Part shown: piece after piece, positions 10,194-19,202 of the stretch
How the letters are laid out: each line of letters starts with the position of its first letter
How positions within the stretch are numbered: position 1 is the stretch's first letter
From: Ovoidimarina sp963698645
Lineage (GTDB): Bacteria; Pseudomonadota; Alphaproteobacteria; Rhodobacterales; Rhodobacteraceae
DNA length: 64,000 nucleotides
Assembly: GCA_963698645.1 (NCBI GenBank)
Contig: CAVORP010000001.1
Span: forward strand, 248,001-312,000
Direction of reading: 5' to 3'
The notes under the pieces: model-generated
Told to the model about the DNA's origin: nothing
Seen by the model: the letters and a program-made list of their open reading frames with translations, nothing else
Database searches by the model: none
Program-made: the position numbers and the translations under genes

Positions 10194-10811
10194 CTAGCCC
10201 CGGCAATAGTTCTGGCCGCGCAGCCAGCTTTGCATGTCCTGGCGCTTTGCCGATTGGTGGAACGGCCCCCAATCGGCGGCGACGCCCCGGCCACCGGCAG
10301 AGACGACGCCATCGCGCGGCACCGTCACCCCCATGATTCGGATCGCGCATTTGAGGTTCGCGGCCCCGTTCTTGAGTTCATCCGCCGTCTGCGCCGCGCA
10401 TCCATAGCCCCGTGCCGTCGCGGGCGATATCTGCAAAAGCCCGTGCCAGCGTCCATTCCCGCCCGATACATCGGGACGCCACGTGCTTTCATGCTTGGCC
10501 AGCGCGGAAACAAGCCCGACCCAGAACGCCTTGCGTTGCAGGGGCGGCGCATCACCATAAGCGGGGCACCAATTCTCGATATCCGCGGGGGTCGTCTCGA
10601 CCAGCGACCGCCCCGGGCCGTTGAGTGCCTCGATCGTGGCGCGTGTCCATGTTTGCGAGGCGGGAACGTGATCCCAGCGTGCCACCGGCACCGGCGTCGT
10701 CAGCCCGCGGAACTCTGCGCTCTGAACTTCAGGCTCCGGACCGATCTCGTTGCACGAAACCACGGCAAGGCAGGCAAGGGCCAGAACACTCAGGCGCAAG
10801 CGCATCAACAT
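10194..10811 (-). CDS. Lytic transglycosylase-like lipoprotein (SLT domain)
   Basis: A lipoprotein signal (LSVLALACLAVVSC, lipobox Cys at about residue 20) predicts lipidation and membrane anchoring. The C-terminal half is an SLT/lysozyme-like domain: ALAKHESTWRPD contains the probable catalytic Glu, and WHGLLQISPATARGYGC matches the conserved GLLQI/N motif. Extra Cys residues (WCPAYG, YGCA, LKCAI, YCRG) may form disulfides. Lytic transglycosylases cleave the glycan strands of peptidoglycan. The ATG at 10811 has AAGGAG five bases upstream; an in-frame GTG two codons earlier lacks it. It is convergent with pepN (13 bp apart). Confidence 0.8.
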   Translation of the reverse strand: MLMRLRLSVLALACLAVVSCNEIGPEPEVQSAEFRGLTTPVPVARWDHVPASQTWTRATIEALNGPGRSLVETTPADIENWCPAYGDAPPLQRKAFWVGLVSALAKHESTWRPDVSGGNGRWHGLLQISPATARGYGCAAQTADELKNGAANLKCAIRIMGVTVPRDGVVSAGGRGVAADWGPFHQSAKRQDMQSWLRGQNYCRG

Positions 10812-10984
10812 GAACACTCCTTAATCAGCGCCCACCGCCGTTGCCGAGGGATAGCCGCGAAATCCGCAACCGCCAAGACCGTGCTTTTGCGATCGGCGAA
10901 ACAACGCCTGTTCCAAAGGAATCGCGACCCTTGCCCGCCCCCGCACGCTCGCCTAGAACACAACCGTCAAAAGGGATGCAACCG

Positions 10985-12496
10985 ATGCTGGACCTCGCCT
11001 ACGAAACACCCGCACCGAAAGTCATTGCAGGTGCAAAGCACGACTGGGAACTTGTGATCGGGCTGGAAGTCCACGCACAGGTCGCATCGAATGCGAAGCT
11101 GTTTTCGGGCGCGTCGACGGCCTTTGGCGCCGAACCGAATTCGAACGTGTCCTTCGTCGATGCGGCGATGCCGGGCATGCTCCCGGTCATCAACGAATAT
11201 TGCGTCGAACAGGCCGTGCGTACCGGCCTGGGTCTCAAGGCCCAGATCAACCTGTTCAGCGCCTTCGACCGCAAGAACTACTTCTATCCCGATCTTCCGC
11301 AGGGCTATCAGATCAGCCAGCTTTACCACCCGATCGTGGGCGAAGGCGAAGTTCTGGTGGATATGGGCCCGGGAATCGCCCGCCGCGTCCGGATCGAACG
11401 CATTCACCTCGAACAGGACGCGGGCAAGTCGATCCACGATATGGATCCGAACATGTCCTTCGTCGATCTGAACCGCACCGGTGTCGCGCTGATGGAAATC
11501 GTCAGCCGCCCCGACATCCGCGGCCCTGAAGAGGCGGCCGCCTATGTCGTCAAGCTGCGCCAGATCCTGCGCTATCTGGGTACCTGTGACGGCAACATGC
11601 AGAACGGCAACCTGCGCGCGGACGTGAACGTCTCGATCTGCCGGCCCGGCGATTACGAACGCTTTCAGGAAACCGGCGACCACTCGGTTCTTGGAACGCG
11701 CTGCGAGATCAAGAACATGAACTCCATGCGCTTCATCCAGCAGGCCATCGAATACGAGGCCCGGCGCCAGATCCGCATCGTCGAAGGCGGCGGCACCGTG
11801 GATCAGGAAACCCGGCTTTACGATCCGGACAAGGGCGAAACCCGGTCCATGCGCTCCAAGGAAGAGGCGCATGATTATCGATACTTCCCCTGCCCCGACC
11901 TTTTGCCTCTCGAGATCGAGCAGGCATGGGTCGATGGAATCGCAGCCTCCCTTCCGGAACTCCCCGACGAAAAGAAGGCCCGCTTCGTGACGGAATTCGG
12001 GATGACCGAATATGACGCGGGCGTTCTGACCGCCGATACCGAAAGCGCCGCCTTCTTCGAAGATGTTGCCCGGGGCCGTGATGGCAAGCAGGCCGCGAAC
12101 TGGGTCATCAACGAGTTGTTCGGACGGCTCAAGAAAGAAGATCACACGATCTCCGATAGCCCGATGTCGGCGGAACAGTTGGGCGGTATTCTCGACCTGA
12201 TCGCCAAGGGCGACATTTCGGGCAAGATCGCCAAGGATCTGTTCGAGATCGTCTATGCCGAAGGCGGGGACCCGGCCGAGATCGTCGAGGCGCGCGGCAT
12301 GAAACAGGTCACCGATACCGGTGCCATCGAAGCCGCGGTGGACGCGATCATCGCCGCGAACCCCGATCAGGTGACCAAGGCACAGCAGAACCCGAAGCTT
12401 GCGGGCTGGTTCGTGGGTCAGGTGATGAAGGCGACGGGTGGCAAGGCGAACCCGAAAGCCGTGAACGAGATCGTGACCGCCAAGCTGGGCCTATAG
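10985..12496 (+). CDS. gatB: Asp-tRNA(Asn)/Glu-tRNA(Gln) amidotransferase subunit B
   Basis: GatB is the tRNA-binding, kinase-like subunit of the GatCAB complex that converts Glu-tRNA(Gln) (and Asp-tRNA(Asn)) to the amidated form. The 503-residue frame is intact. It contains the family signatures WELVIGLEVHAQVASNAKLF at the N-terminus, DLPQGYQISQLYHPI, LEQDAGKSIHD, LMEIVSRPDIRGPEEAAAYV, and the YqeY-like tail domain ending KATGGKANPKAVNEIV. The ATG at 10985 is preferred because AAAAGGG lies 9 bases upstream; the in-frame ATG at 10976 is too close to that site. gatA and gatC are not adjacent, which is common in this group. Confidence 0.97.
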   Translation: MLDLAYETPAPKVIAGAKHDWELVIGLEVHAQVASNAKLFSGASTAFGAEPNSNVSFVDAAMPGMLPVINEYCVEQAVRTGLGLKAQINLFSAFDRKNYFYPDLPQGYQISQLYHPIVGEGEVLVDMGPGIARRVRIERIHLEQDAGKSIHDMDPNMSFVDLNRTGVALMEIVSRPDIRGPEEAAAYVVKLRQILRYLGTCDGNMQNGNLRADVNVSICRPGDYERFQETGDHSVLGTRCEIKNMNSMRFIQQAIEYEARRQIRIVEGGGTVDQETRLYDPDKGETRSMRSKEEAHDYRYFPCPDLLPLEIEQAWVDGIAASLPELPDEKKARFVTEFGMTEYDAGVLTADTESAAFFEDVARGRDGKQAANWVINELFGRLKKEDHTISDSPMSAEQLGGILDLIAKGDISGKIAKDLFEIVYAEGGDPAEIVEARGMKQVTDTGAIEAAVDAIIAANPDQVTKAQQNPKLAGWFVGQVMKATGGKANPKAVNEIVTAKLGL

Positions 12497-12546
12497 GCCC
12501 GGCACGGGCCGGATCGTCCGGCCGACGCAATCCAATCGACAAAATA

Positions 12547-12572
12547 AAACGGCGGCCCAAAGGCCGCCGTTT
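12547..12572. terminator. Bidirectional intrinsic terminator between gatB and the VPLPA-CTERM gene
   Basis: A perfect 11-bp stem (AAACGGCGGCC / GGCCGCCGTTT) with a CAAA loop, flanked by A and T runs. It sits between two convergent genes and can serve both. Confidence 0.85.
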
Positions 12573-12593
12573 CTAAATCATGCGAAAAGTCGC

Positions 12594-13162
12594 TTACGAC
12601 TTCTTGCGGCGCATCGCGACCAGACCGCCGAGACCGCCGAGCAGCAGGAGACCTGCGGCAGGAAGCGGAACATCGGCGATGTTGGCGAACACGTCGGCGT
12701 CAGCCGAACCAAGCTGGTCGTCGGTTGCGGTGATGTACCAACCGAATTCCTGACCGGCGAGAACTTCAAAATCGAAGCCACCGTCCTGGAATGCGGGCGG
12801 CTCGATGACAGTTCGTCGACAGCTGGGTCTGAACACCGTCAACTACGTAGCCGAACGACATCGATAGCTGCGAAGTCGTCGATGTCGTTGGAGCTGTAGT
12901 TCCAGAAGGCCGGAAACAGCCAGGAACGAGCTTCGCGGTGCCGGTGAAGAACGTCGTCACCGAATTGCCGGAACCGGTGTCCGAGCTGGTGATTGTGAAT
13001 GCGCAGTCGAAAGCACCCGGTCGCTCCCGAGTTGATGACGGAACCGTCACCGCCGTTCAGGTCGACGGACAGACCCGCGCAACCATCGAACGACGACGCA
13101 TTTGCCGCCATCGGAAGTGCAAGAGCCAGAGCCGCTGCACCGAAAAGTGTTTTAATCGTCAT
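12594..13162 (-). CDS. VPLPA-CTERM sorting domain protein (reading frame broken about four times)
   Basis: The N-terminus MTIKTLFGAAALALALPMAANA is a Sec signal peptide. The C-terminus VPLPAAGLLLLGGLGGLVAM followed by RRKKS is a textbook VPLPA-CTERM tripartite signal (motif, hydrophobic helix, basic tail), recognised by exosortase-like enzymes in Rhodobacteraceae. The middle (FDCAFTITSSDTGSGNS, KLVPG, NYSSNDIDDFAAIDV, MSFGYVVDGVQTQLS, FDFEVLAGQEFGWYITATDD) reads as a small beta-rich secreted domain but is spread over three frames, with breaks near 13020, 12917, 12867 and 12815. Restored length is about 190 residues. Function is unknown beyond a sorted surface or exopolymer-associated protein. 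Confidence 0.8.
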
Positions 13163-13551
13163 AGAAAGTCCCCCTACTAGGAAATTTACATTGGTTAATG
13201 CTTACCACAGATCGGTGGTCGCTCAACCGCTATTCACTATAAACGGGAAATTTCCACCTGTGCAGCCCGGAAATGGGGCGCGATTGTTCACAATCATGAA
13301 CAATCATTAACAATTAGCCCTATTGGACCTGCATCAGCGAACAGAACACCTTGGCCAAACCTCTGGCCCGCCCAACTTCGGACAAGATCGCGGTCCTTTG
13401 GAAATTGATTCGTTCACGAGCCAAGCCTTTTTCATCTTTCGCCAGTGATCGGGGCGGTTTTCCGCCGATTATCCGAACGAAGCCGCGCTCGTTCCGCCAC
13501 ACCTGCGTCGTGGATAGGCCTTGGGCAAACAACTGCGGCGCCGACGAAGAT
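13163..13551. other. Gene-free stretch upstream of the VPLPA-CTERM gene
   Basis: This 389-bp stretch is noticeably AT-richer than the surroundings between about 13180 and 13320. It holds the inverted repeat described separately and presumably the promoter of the minus-strand VPLPA gene. A 70-codon minus-strand frame (13320-13532) exists but shows no recognisable family, so I do not call it. Confidence 0.5.
13283..13304. promoter_or_regulatory. Operator-like inverted repeat with decamer direct repeats
   Basis: ATTGTTCA and its exact complement TGAACAAT are separated by 6 bp, about 120 bp upstream of the VPLPA-CTERM start. Overlapping it, units beginning CAATCAT repeat at 13291 and 13301, with a shorter CAAT at 13311 (10-bp period). 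This layout resembles a dimeric-regulator binding site, but the cognate protein is unknown. Confidence 0.45.
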
Positions 13552-13809
13552 CTATGCGGTGATCTTCAGTTCGAGCGCGTGGATGCGCCCGACAATATCG
13601 GCACCCAGGGCGACGTGAACTGCCCGATGCCTCTCCAACCGGCTCATCGGCGCGAAGGCATCGGCGGAAATCGCCACATGCCAGTGACTTTCGCCGCCCT
13701 CCCGAAACCCCGAATGCCCCCGGTGACTTTCGCTGTCGTCCCTTATTTCAAGGGTCTTGGGCTGAAAAGCGGCCTCGAGCCGCTTCTGCATTTCCTGCGC
13801 TAACGCCAT
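13552..13809 (-). CDS. bolA: BolA family protein
   Basis: An 85-residue BolA/IbaG-type protein. Recognisable features are the N-terminal MALAQEMQKRLEAAFQPKTL, DDSESHRGHSGFREGGESHWHV (the conserved H-x-G-H and ESH-F/W-x-V pattern with the His that ligates shared [2Fe-2S] clusters with monothiol glutaredoxins), and SRLERHRAVHVALGADIVGRIHAL. BolA proteins act with Grx4/GrxD in iron-sulfur handling or as regulators of morphology. The start at 13809 has GGAG nine bases upstream. It is divergent from the J-domain gene, an arrangement that is common in Rhodobacteraceae. Confidence 0.9.
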   Translation of the reverse strand: MALAQEMQKRLEAAFQPKTLEIRDDSESHRGHSGFREGGESHWHVAISADAFAPMSRLERHRAVHVALGADIVGRIHALELKITA

Positions 13810-13886
13810 TTTTCCGAACTCCACCCCTTCAAACATCCGAAGAACACAGTAAACTCGGCGGTCCGAGTCGAAAAGGTGGCTTCAAG

Positions 13887-14520
13887 ATGAACAGTAATGA
13901 TCCATTCGGGTTCGACATACGCGTCACGTCCGACAAGAAAAAGCGGCAAAGGACCCGACGGGGCATGTCCGGCGCCTTCGAGACGTCTCAACGGGCCTGC
14001 GAGCATCCGGGCTGTGAGGAGCGTGGCCAATACCGCGCCCCGAAGTCACCCGATGTCCTGGATGACTACTACTGGTTCTGTAAGGAGCACGTGCGCGAGT
14101 ACAATCTGAAATGGAACTTTTTCACCGGCTCGTCCGAGGAGGAGTACGAGGAACAGATGGAGCGTGACAGGGTCTGGGAACGCCCGACCAAGCCCTTCGG
14201 CAAGACCGGCGAGGAACAGCGTGCCTGGTCAAGGCTTGGCGTGGACGATCCGCATCAGATCCTCGGCGAGAACGCGACCCGGAAATCCGGGCAAGGGCAC
14301 GGCAGGCGCCCGGAAACTGCCCCCGACCGAACGCCGCGCCCTCGAGATCCTCGAAGCGAAAGATCACTGGAACAAATCGGAAATTCGAAAGCAATACAAA
14401 AGTTTGGTCAAGGATCTTCATCCCGACATGAATGGCGGAAACCGGTCGGACGAAGACCGGCTGCAAGAGGTCGTCTGGGCCTGGGATCAAATCAAGGACA
14501 GCCGGAACTTCCAACCCTGA
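13887..14520 (+). CDS. J-domain (DnaJ family) molecular chaperone (one frameshift)
   Basis: The N-terminal part (MNSNDPFGFDIRVTSDKKKR, then a Cys-containing region CEHPGCEERGQYRAP and YYWFCKEHVREYNLKWNFF) is the conserved segment of the roseobacter J-domain protein encoded next to bolA. The C-terminal part is the J domain, with helix II KSEIRKQYKSLVKDLHPDMN containing HPD, followed by GGNRSDEDRLQEVVWAWDQIKD. The two parts are in frames one base apart; the break lies between about 14280 and 14300 (ATRKSGQG, then TAGARKLPPTERRALEIL). Restored length is about 210 residues. J proteins stimulate Hsp70 ATPase activity. Confidence 0.82.
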
Positions 14521-14642
14521 CACCGTCACCCCCAGACCGTCTCGGATCAATATGCGGCAAAGTCTATGTATGCGATCGCGCTTTAAGCCCCCGGGAAGAA
14601 TTACCGTCTAGAACGCCGCCAGAATGACCTGGAGGCTATCGA

Positions 14643-16988
14643 ATGACGGACTGGAGCATCAGCAAGCGTATCGCGACCATATCGATGTTCCTGATGGGGA
14701 CACTCCTCCTGACTGCTGCGATGGGCATCTTCTCGACCATGCGGACCGGGGGGCTCTTCGCCGACTATCGCGCCGCAACCGCGCAGGTCATCCTTGCCGC
14801 CGACATCGCCAAGGATCTTGCCGAAGCCCAGCTTGGAGAGACCCGCTTTCGCAGCGGCGGGTCGGAGGAGCACGCGGCCGAAGTCACCGCGAACCTTGAT
14901 GAGGTGAGGGCCGCCGAAGTGGCGTTTCTCGCTCTCTTCGATCAGGACGAGGAATTGCGCCAGATCGCGCGGGCGATCCAGGAAGACACCGAAACCTTTC
15001 ACACAACGTTCCACACGATACGCGGGCTCCAGAACGAAAGAAACGGGCATACCGACCAAATCGTCATTCTCGGTCCACAGATCCGCAAGATGATGAACGC
15101 ACTCTCGACCACGCTCATTTTCGACGGAAACACCCGCGCTATCAATGGCCTGGCAGATTCCCTTCAGGATTATCTGCTGACACGCATCTATGTCGAAAGG
15201 TTCCTTCTCACAAACTCCGCCAGAGACTTCCAAATCGCGGAAGAGCATCACAATCTCTCACTGGCAAAGCTGCAAGATGCAGCCTCGACAACCACGGTCG
15301 CAGCGCGCATCACCGAGTTCGAAGCCATTTCCGAACTGATGCAGACATTCTGGACCAGCGCATTGGCCGCCAGGAGCGTGATCGAACGCCGCAATGCGCA
15401 CCGCGTTGAAATCGACGATCTTGCAGCAACTCTTTCGGGCAATATCGACGCGATCGTGACAACCATCGTGCCGCGACAGGCCAATCTCGGCAGTTCCAGC
15501 GAAAGAACCAAGTCGATCACCCTCACGGTCCTCATCGGTTTTTCCATTGTCGCTCAGATCGCAAGCTTCCTCTTTGCCCGAAGAATTGCGGCTGAAACAA
15601 CGAGGGCCATCGGCGTTTCCGTGAATCAGATGCGCGAGTTGGCGGGCGGCAATCTTGAGCTCGAGATCACCGGCATGGAACAAGAGCATGAATTGGGCGA
15701 GATGGCCCGGGCGCTCGAAATCTTCAGGAACAGCGGGCGTGCTGCGCATGAATTGGAACGGCAGCAGAAACTCCGGGACGCAGAAACACGTCGCAAGGAG
15801 GCTGAGGCTGCAAAACTGGAGGCGGCCAACGACGCGGAACGCAACCGAAAGATCGAAGAAGCGCGGCGCTCCACGATCAGGGAGCTGTGCGAATCCGTCG
15901 GTGTCGTTGTCGAGGCGGGAGCGGAGGGAGACTTTTCGCGACGGATCAAGGCGACCTTCGACGAGAAGGAGCTCAACGATCTGGCCCATTCGATCAACGA
16001 CCTGATTGGCAATGTCCAGACGGGTGTGGCCGAGACAGCCCGGGTCATGGCGCGTATTGCGACAGGCGATCTCTCCGATCGGATGCAAGGCAATTTCAAG
16101 GGCACATTCGCCGAGCTCAAATCGAACGTGAACGAAACAATCGATACGCTCGGCAATCTGGTGGTGCGCATCTCCAGCCAGTGCGACAGCCTCGGCGGTG
16201 CATCGACACGTATGACCGAACAGGCAAACGAACTTGCCCGCCGGGCCGAACAACAGGCCGCCTCCCTCGAAGAAACCTCTGCCGCAATGGAGGAGATTTC
16301 GGCTTCGGCTCGGTCCAGCGCGGAAGGGGCGTCCACGGCTGCGGAATTCGCGAAAGCCGCTTCGGTCCGTGTGGACGATGCAGGACAGGTCGTCGCCGCG
16401 GCAGTCAACGCAATGGCCGATATTCGCGACGCTTCGAATCGGATCAACGAGATCGTTTCCGTAATCGACGGAATTGCATTCCAGACGAACCTGCTGGCGC
16501 TCAATGCTTCGGTCGAGGCCGCACGCGCAGGCCCCGCAGGCAAGGGCTTTGCGGTCGTCGCCACGGAAGTGCGAGCGCTTGCCCAACGCTCGAGCGAAGC
16601 GTCGAAGGACATCAAGGGGCTGATCGACGAAAGCGCAAATCAGGTCCGCAAGGGCGTGGAACTGGTCGAACAGACCGGTCAGACACTTGAAGAGATCATG
16701 GGCGGCGTGGGCCAGATGGCATCCACGATGCAGGAATTGACGACAACAGCCCGCGAGCAGGCGACGGGCGTCAGCGAAGTCACGAGCGCCATCTCACAAC
16801 TCGACTCAATCACTCAGAAAAACGCAGCTTTGTCCGAAAGAAGCCGCGAGGCGGCCAGCGAAGTCAGGGGCGAAGCAGATGCGATGCGTGGCCTCGTCGC
16901 ATCCTTCCGGACGGAAAGATCACCGCAGATGCAGAATCAGGAAAAGAACTGCCATCGCCGCGGAATAGAACCGCTGCCCCGATGCTAA
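14643..16988 (+). CDS. Methyl-accepting chemotaxis protein
   Basis: A 781-residue chemoreceptor with GGAGG 9 bases before the ATG. Layout: TM1 about residues 10-33; a largely helical periplasmic sensor domain to about 285; TM2 about 287-315; a HAMP domain; a coiled coil rich in Glu/Ala/Arg; a second HAMP-like unit (GDLSDRMQGNFKGTFAELKSN region); then the signalling domain. The conserved hairpin tip is IDGIAFQTNLLALNASVEAARAG, followed by KGFAVVATEVRALAQRS. The normally Glu/Gln position after EAARAG is Pro. There is no C-terminal receptor-tethering pentapeptide. No che genes are adjacent, so its ligand and array partners are unknown. Confidence 0.93.
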   Translation: MTDWSISKRIATISMFLMGTLLLTAAMGIFSTMRTGGLFADYRAATAQVILAADIAKDLAEAQLGETRFRSGGSEEHAAEVTANLDEVRAAEVAFLALFDQDEELRQIARAIQEDTETFHTTFHTIRGLQNERNGHTDQIVILGPQIRKMMNALSTTLIFDGNTRAINGLADSLQDYLLTRIYVERFLLTNSARDFQIAEEHHNLSLAKLQDAASTTTVAARITEFEAISELMQTFWTSALAARSVIERRNAHRVEIDDLAATLSGNIDAIVTTIVPRQANLGSSSERTKSITLTVLIGFSIVAQIASFLFARRIAAETTRAIGVSVNQMRELAGGNLELEITGMEQEHELGEMARALEIFRNSGRAAHELERQQKLRDAETRRKEAEAAKLEAANDAERNRKIEEARRSTIRELCESVGVVVEAGAEGDFSRRIKATFDEKELNDLAHSINDLIGNVQTGVAETARVMARIATGDLSDRMQGNFKGTFAELKSNVNETIDTLGNLVVRISSQCDSLGGASTRMTEQANELARRAEQQAASLEETSAAMEEISASARSSAEGASTAAEFAKAASVRVDDAGQVVAAAVNAMADIRDASNRINEIVSVIDGIAFQTNLLALNASVEAARAGPAGKGFAVVATEVRALAQRSSEASKDIKGLIDESANQVRKGVELVEQTGQTLEEIMGGVGQMASTMQELTTTAREQATGVSEVTSAISQLDSITQKNAALSERSREAASEVRGEADAMRGLVASFRTERSPQMQNQEKNCHRRGIEPLPRC

Positions 16989-17461
16989 GCGGTCGGCCGA
17001 AACACAAGGCTGACGCCATTCAAGCAATGGCGTTTGCCGGTGGGAGGAGGACCATCATCGAAGATATGGCCCAGATGTGATCCACAGCGGCGGCAATGAA
17101 CTTCGGTCCTGACCCGCAGAAGTTTTCGGTCGGCCTTGGTCCCGACGGCGCCCGGCAGCGACTGCCAGAATGACGGCCACCCAGTGCCGCTGTCAAACTT
17201 ATGCGCAGAACTGTAGATCGGGAGATCGCAGCCACGACAGAAATAGGTTCCGTCATCAAACAGCTTGTCCAGCGGACTCGATCCGGCCCGCTCCGTCCCC
17301 TCTTCGCGCATAACCTTGTACTCGGCGCGGCTGAGCATCGCCCGCCACTCCTCATCCGCCCGCTCGACTTCGAAACGTGCGGACTGGCCAAGTGCACCAC
17401 CACCTAATCCCGCCACCACAAGCGAAGCCGTCAACCCGCCAAGGAACCTGCGTCGCTGCAT
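16985..17461 (-). CDS. msrB: Peptide-methionine (R)-S-oxide reductase, Tat-exported
   Basis: MsrB reduces the R epimer of methionine sulfoxide in proteins. The two zinc-binding CxxC pairs are Cys75/Cys78 (YFCRGCDLP) and Cys123/Cys126 (VHCRRCGSHLGHIFDDGP). The catalytic Cys146 lies in KRHCLNGVSLVF. The N-terminus MQRRRFLGGLTASLVVAGLG is a twin-arginine signal, so this copy should repair periplasmic proteins, unlike the usual cytoplasmic MsrB. The ATG at 17461 has GGAGG eight bases upstream, which rules out the in-frame ATG five codons earlier. It converges on the chemoreceptor gene with a 4-bp overlap of the stops. Confidence 0.93.
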   Translation of the reverse strand: MQRRRFLGGLTASLVVAGLGGGALGQSARFEVERADEEWRAMLSRAEYKVMREEGTERAGSSPLDKLFDDGTYFCRGCDLPIYSSAHKFDSGTGWPSFWQSLPGAVGTKADRKLLRVRTEVHCRRCGSHLGHIFDDGPPPTGKRHCLNGVSLVFRPTA

Positions 17462-17672
17462 CCCGAAATCCTCCATACACCTCTTCCATCGGTCACATGG
17501 ACCGCCTTTCCAACCCTACGCATCCACCCCGGAACGGCGAAATCACTTTCCCGCGCAATCCGCGTGATTGCCGTGGCGGACTGTCCTTCCCCTTGCGACC
17601 CCTCCGGATTTGTTGCATCCCACATTTCGAACCGGACCGGCCGGAAATGAAACACGCTGAGCGGACGCTGAT

Positions 17673-18644
17673 ATGACCACGGACATCAAACCCACCGAAG
17701 AGATCTCTGTACGGGAGGTATTCGGCATCGACAGCGACATGTTCGTCAAGGGATTCGCCGACCGGACCGAGCGGGTTCCCGAACTCGACCCGACCTATAA
17801 ATTCGACCCCGATACGACCCTCGCGATTCTCGCCGGATTCAGTCACAACCGCCGCGTAATGATCCAAGGCTATCACGGCACCGGTAAATCGACCCATATC
17901 GAGCAGGTCGCCTCGCGCCTGAACTGGCCGACCGTGCGGGTCAACCTGGACAGCCATATCAGCCGGATCGACCTGATCGGCAAGGATGCCATCAAGCTGC
18001 GGGACGGAATGCAGGTCACCGAATTCCAGGAAGGTATCCTTCCCTGGGCGTTGCGCAACCCGGCGGCAATCGTCTTTGACGAATACGATGCCGGCCGCGC
18101 CGACGTCATGTTCGTGATCCAGCGTGTGCTCGAGACCGACGGCAAGCTCACGCTTTTGGATCAGAACGAGGTGATCACGCCGCACCCGTCCTTCCGCCTC
18201 TTCGCCACGGCCAACACGGTCGGACTGGGCGATACCACGGGCCTCTATCACGGAACGCAGCAGATCAACCAAGGCCAGATGGACCGTTGGTCGCTTGTCG
18301 CCACACTCAATTATCTCTCCCATGACGCCGAAGCGGCCATCGTGCTGGCCAAGGTACCGCAATACAACTCTGCCCAAGGGCGCAAGACGGTCAGCCAGAT
18401 GGTGACCGTCGCGGACCTGACCCGAACCGCATTCATGAACGGCGACCTGTCGACTGTCATGAGCCCGCGGACCGTGATCGCCTGGGCGCAGAACGCCCAG
18501 ATCTTCCGCAATCTCGGCTACGCCTTCAGGCTCACGTTCCTCAACAAATGCGACGAGCTGGAACGCCAGACCGTAGCGGAATTCTATCAGCGATGCTTCG
18601 ACGAGGAACTGCCTGAAAGCGCTGCCTCGCAAAGCTTGGGATAG
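17673..18644 (+). CDS. cobS: Cobaltochelatase subunit CobS
   Basis: CobS is the AAA+ ATPase of the aerobic cobaltochelatase CobNST, which inserts cobalt into hydrogenobyrinate a,c-diamide in B12 synthesis. The 323-residue protein has the Walker A motif GYHGTGKST at about residues 66-74, Walker B AIVFDEYDAG at about 132-141, and a sensor region FRLFATANTVG. The N-terminal ISVREVFGIDSDMFVKGFAD is conserved in CobS. It forms a two-tiered ring with CobT, encoded downstream on the same strand. Unusually, an exported hypothetical gene lies between cobS and cobT. Confidence 0.97.
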   Translation: MTTDIKPTEEISVREVFGIDSDMFVKGFADRTERVPELDPTYKFDPDTTLAILAGFSHNRRVMIQGYHGTGKSTHIEQVASRLNWPTVRVNLDSHISRIDLIGKDAIKLRDGMQVTEFQEGILPWALRNPAAIVFDEYDAGRADVMFVIQRVLETDGKLTLLDQNEVITPHPSFRLFATANTVGLGDTTGLYHGTQQINQGQMDRWSLVATLNYLSHDAEAAIVLAKVPQYNSAQGRKTVSQMVTVADLTRTAFMNGDLSTVMSPRTVIAWAQNAQIFRNLGYAFRLTFLNKCDELERQTVAEFYQRCFDEELPESAASQSLG

Positions 18645-18785
18645 ACCCAACGCTCCAGGAAAGCCTTTCGGTCCCGAACGTTCCGTTGTCGGGACGCGTG
18701 ATTCATTGAGTCCTCAGAGCAACGCCATGGGAAAACCTTGGTTTGCCCAATTGCATGACGTATTTTCCGGCATCATGCTCAAATC

Positions 18786-19202
18786 ATGGGCGCTTTGAAA
18801 ACAATCCTTGCGGTCATCGCAACCTCCGCCGCAATAACTGCCGCAACCCAGGCCGCGGCCCTTCCCCACTCGCCCACGAAACGCGCCGAACTCTTTGCCC
18901 AATGCGCAGGCTGGCTTCTCGCACTTGAAGAGCAACAATGGCTCTTTGACGGCCCTGCATCGGAACAGACAGCCCGGTATCGGGCCGCGTTTCTCGATCT
19001 TCTCGAGGCGACAATACCTGCGGCGACTGAACAGGGGCTTCCGGCAGAACTCCCGATGTCCTGGCGGGTGATCGCACGGGCCGAACAGCGGACACTCCTG
19101 CAACAGGCCCGATTCGCGACTGATCCCCTTGCCCGTGCCCCCGCCGATGCGACCGCACGCGCCCGGATCGAAAGCTGCATCGGGCTTCTTCCCGCAAGCT
19201 GA
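18786..19202 (+). CDS. Exported hypothetical protein between cobS and cobT
   Basis: A 138-residue protein with a Sec signal peptide (MGALKTILAVIATSAAITAA, cleavage near TQAAA). The mature part is helical and rich in Ala, Glu and Arg, with two Cys (LFAQCAGWLLALEEQQW and ESCIGLLP) that could pair in the periplasm. I do not recognise a domain. A 141-bp gap with a 7-bp hairpin (18671-18695) separates it from cobS, and 41 bp separate it from cobT, so transcription with cobT is possible. No strong ribosome-binding site is visible before the ATG, so the call rests on coding character and position. Confidence 0.6.
   Translation: MGALKTILAVIATSAAITAATQAAALPHSPTKRAELFAQCAGWLLALEEQQWLFDGPASEQTARYRAAFLDLLEATIPAATEQGLPAELPMSWRVIARAEQRTLLQQARFATDPLARAPADATARARIESCIGLLPAS

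Noticed and set aside
10967..12145. Minus-strand open frame of 392 codons
   Set aside because: Antisense to intact gatB with no family match.
15258..16586. Long minus-strand open frames of 442 and 329 codons
   Set aside because: Both are antisense to the chemoreceptor gene; their composition (Cys, Arg and Ser rich) is typical of shadow frames.
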